Part shown: positions 17,201-17,402 of the stretch, in pieces
How positions within the stretch are numbered: the stretch's first letter is position 1
Layout: the number at the start of each line of letters is the position of its first letter
Assembly: GCA_009602725.1 (NCBI GenBank)
Contig: WELB01000268.1
Span: forward strand, 76,432 to 93,833
Length of the DNA: 17,402 nucleotides
Direction of reading: 5' to 3'
DNA from: Spirogloea muscicola
Lineage: Eukaryota > Streptophyta > Zygnematophyceae > Spirogloeales > Spirogloeaceae
Notes under the pieces: generated by a model
Seen by the model: the letters and a program-made list of their open reading frames with translations, nothing else
Told to the model about the DNA's origin: nothing
Databases searched by the model: none
Position numbers and translations under genes: made by a program

Positions 17201-17402
17201 CAGAGCCATGGGCGGTCAGGGCGGCGCCATGGACGCCGCGGAAGACGGAGAGAGGAAGGGTTTGGGTTTTAGGCAAGGGCAGCGCACCTTGTCGAGCGCG
17301 TCCGCCCGAGCCTGCCCGACGCGCTTCAGCTGCTCGCCCCGGCCGCGCTGCGGCGGTGGACGCGGCGGCGGCGCGGCTGAGCGCGGCGGTGACGGCGGCG
17401 GC
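11258..17402 (-). CDS. NOP14: nucleolar protein 14 (NOP14), small-subunit rRNA processing factor; 5' part outside window
   Basis: Exons in transcript order: >17402-17288, 17120-16986, 16384-16207, 16078-15975, 15778-15419, 14951-14214, 13787-13595, 13324-13128, 12857-12756, 12552-12398, 12099-11791, 11534-11258; 954 codons with every phase consistent. Family landmarks occur in order: VGQARADALDKRKATL; NAFVDRRFGEGD; DVLTHGGAALSHLDDF; LNLGGG; RREVMEEVIAKSKLHRA; a long Ser/Asp/Glu-rich segment; MTLEALQTLVAG then RACNAISLAAGNRLKMQ; AFYNILLQYF; LLLLRLWTLVFPPSDFSHPV; RRYFPEAISFL; RQPLRIRTKRAVPIKQFNPRFEE; GRDYDPDKERSDRKKLQRQL; and a basic end, GGRKRRRGKR, likely for nucleolar targeting. NOP14 is part of the SSU processome (90S pre-ribosome) and is needed for 18S rRNA maturation and 40S formation; in yeast it works with Emg1 and Noc4. 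The N-terminal NPFE region lies beyond the window. The donor of the 102-base exon is the least certain (12756 or 12750). Introns 2 and 5 carry telomere-like tracts. Confidence 0.95.
12171..12191 (-). other. possible 21-base symmetric microexon in a NOP14 intron
   Basis: In the intron 12397-12100 a 21-base block is flanked by TTTTGCAG and GTTGTG. Including it preserves frame (phase 2 in and out) and would insert seven codons between SSTF and LGALQALL. Skipping it gives SSTFRLGALQALL, which fits the NOP14 family better. I therefore left it out of the gene model. Confidence 0.3.
14101..14151. repeat. three close copies of TGATGACCACT in a NOP14 intron
   Basis: TGATGACCACT at 14101-14111, TGATGACCCACT at 14119-14130 and TGATGACCACT at 14141-14151, spaced roughly 20 bases apart, lie in the intron 13788-14213. 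They look like a small local duplication. Confidence 0.7.
15023..15054. repeat. shared intronic element, copy 1
   Basis: ATGGAGGGCCTGAG, then TGCT, then AAGTACAATGGCAA. The same two blocks recur in the same order and orientation at 16703-16735 with CGGCC in the middle. Both copies are in NOP14 introns that also carry a telomere-like tract about 110-130 bases to the right. Confidence 0.85.
15053..15082. repeat. 15-bp tandem duplication
   Basis: AAATTCCGCCACTCT at 15053-15067 is followed directly by AAATTCCGCCGCTCT, one mismatch. It overlaps the right end of the shared intronic element by two bases and lies in the NOP14 intron 14952-15418. Confidence 0.85.
15166..15227. repeat. telomere-like tract (TTTAGGG orientation) in a NOP14 intron
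   Basis: TTTAGG-CTTTAGGG-TTTAGG-TTTAGG at 15166-15191, followed by decayed units (ATTTGGGG, CAGGGATCAGGGTTAAGG) up to about 15227. It lies in the 467-base intron 15418-14952. The G-rich strand is plus, so the sense strand of NOP14 reads CCCTAAA. Confidence 0.85.
16703..16735. repeat. shared intronic element, copy 2
   Basis: ATGGAGGGCCTGAG, then CGGCC, then AAGTACAATGGCAA, matching copy 1 at 15023-15054 outside the middle 4-5 bases. It lies in the 601-base NOP14 intron 16985-16385. Confidence 0.85.
16863..16940. repeat. telomere-like tract (CCCTAAA orientation) in a NOP14 intron
   Basis: A mixture of CCCTACA, CCCTAAA, CCCTAACC and CCCTAACCC units runs from about 16863 to 16940. It ends 45 bases from the splice donor of the NOP14 intron 16985-16385. 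The C-rich strand is plus, so the NOP14 sense strand reads TTAGGG-type, opposite to the tract at 15166. Confidence 0.85.

Noticed and set aside
1-17402. tRNA, rRNA, CRISPR array, transposase or reverse-transcriptase genes
   Set aside because: I read both strands for these and found no cloverleaf-like block, direct-repeat/spacer array or mobile-element protein motif.

Overview
The window looks like nuclear DNA of a GC-rich, intron-dense green alga, probably a chlorophyte and possibly Trebouxiophyceae (inference). The supporting signs are a plant-type RS-subfamily SR splicing factor, two proteins with transit-peptide-like N-termini, GC-rich exons set in introns of more balanced composition, GT-AG (and a few GC-AG) introns of about 100-700 bases in every gene, and Arabidopsis-type (CCCTAAA)n telomere-like tracts. 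I found no bacterial genes, transposons, CRISPR arrays, tRNAs or rRNAs.

Layout, left to right. Bases 1-1503 hold no gene I can assign with confidence: a GC-rich stretch open in several frames on both strands, then a purine (GA-rich) microsatellite. A plus-strand gene of 8 exons (1504-4795) encodes a SAM-dependent methyltransferase of the spermidine-synthase-like fold. It meets tail to tail a minus-strand gene of 5 exons (7266-5021) for an RS31/RS40/RS41-type SR protein. A 383-bp divergent region separates that gene from a plus-strand gene of 9 exons (7650-10622) for an NmrA-like atypical short-chain dehydrogenase/reductase, probably plastid-targeted. This gene converges, across about 635 bp, on a minus-strand gene of at least 12 exons (beyond 17402 down to 11258) for the ribosome-biogenesis factor NOP14, whose N-terminus lies outside the window.

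The exon chains were joined by hand from reading phase, splice dinucleotides and continuity of family motifs. Nearly every junction keeps frame and joins recognisable sequence, so the four models are well supported. The genes are unrelated in function (methyl transfer, splicing, plastid redox-type protein, small-subunit rRNA processing), so the region is ordinary housekeeping sequence and not a dedicated system.

The most unusual thing is in the introns. Four introns in two genes carry telomere-like tracts, and two NOP14 introns with such tracts also share a ~32-bp element about 110-130 bp away. Also notable are a 12-bp-stem hairpin just after the reductase stop codon, two GC-AG introns, and an N in a GC hairpin that breaks the reductase frame.
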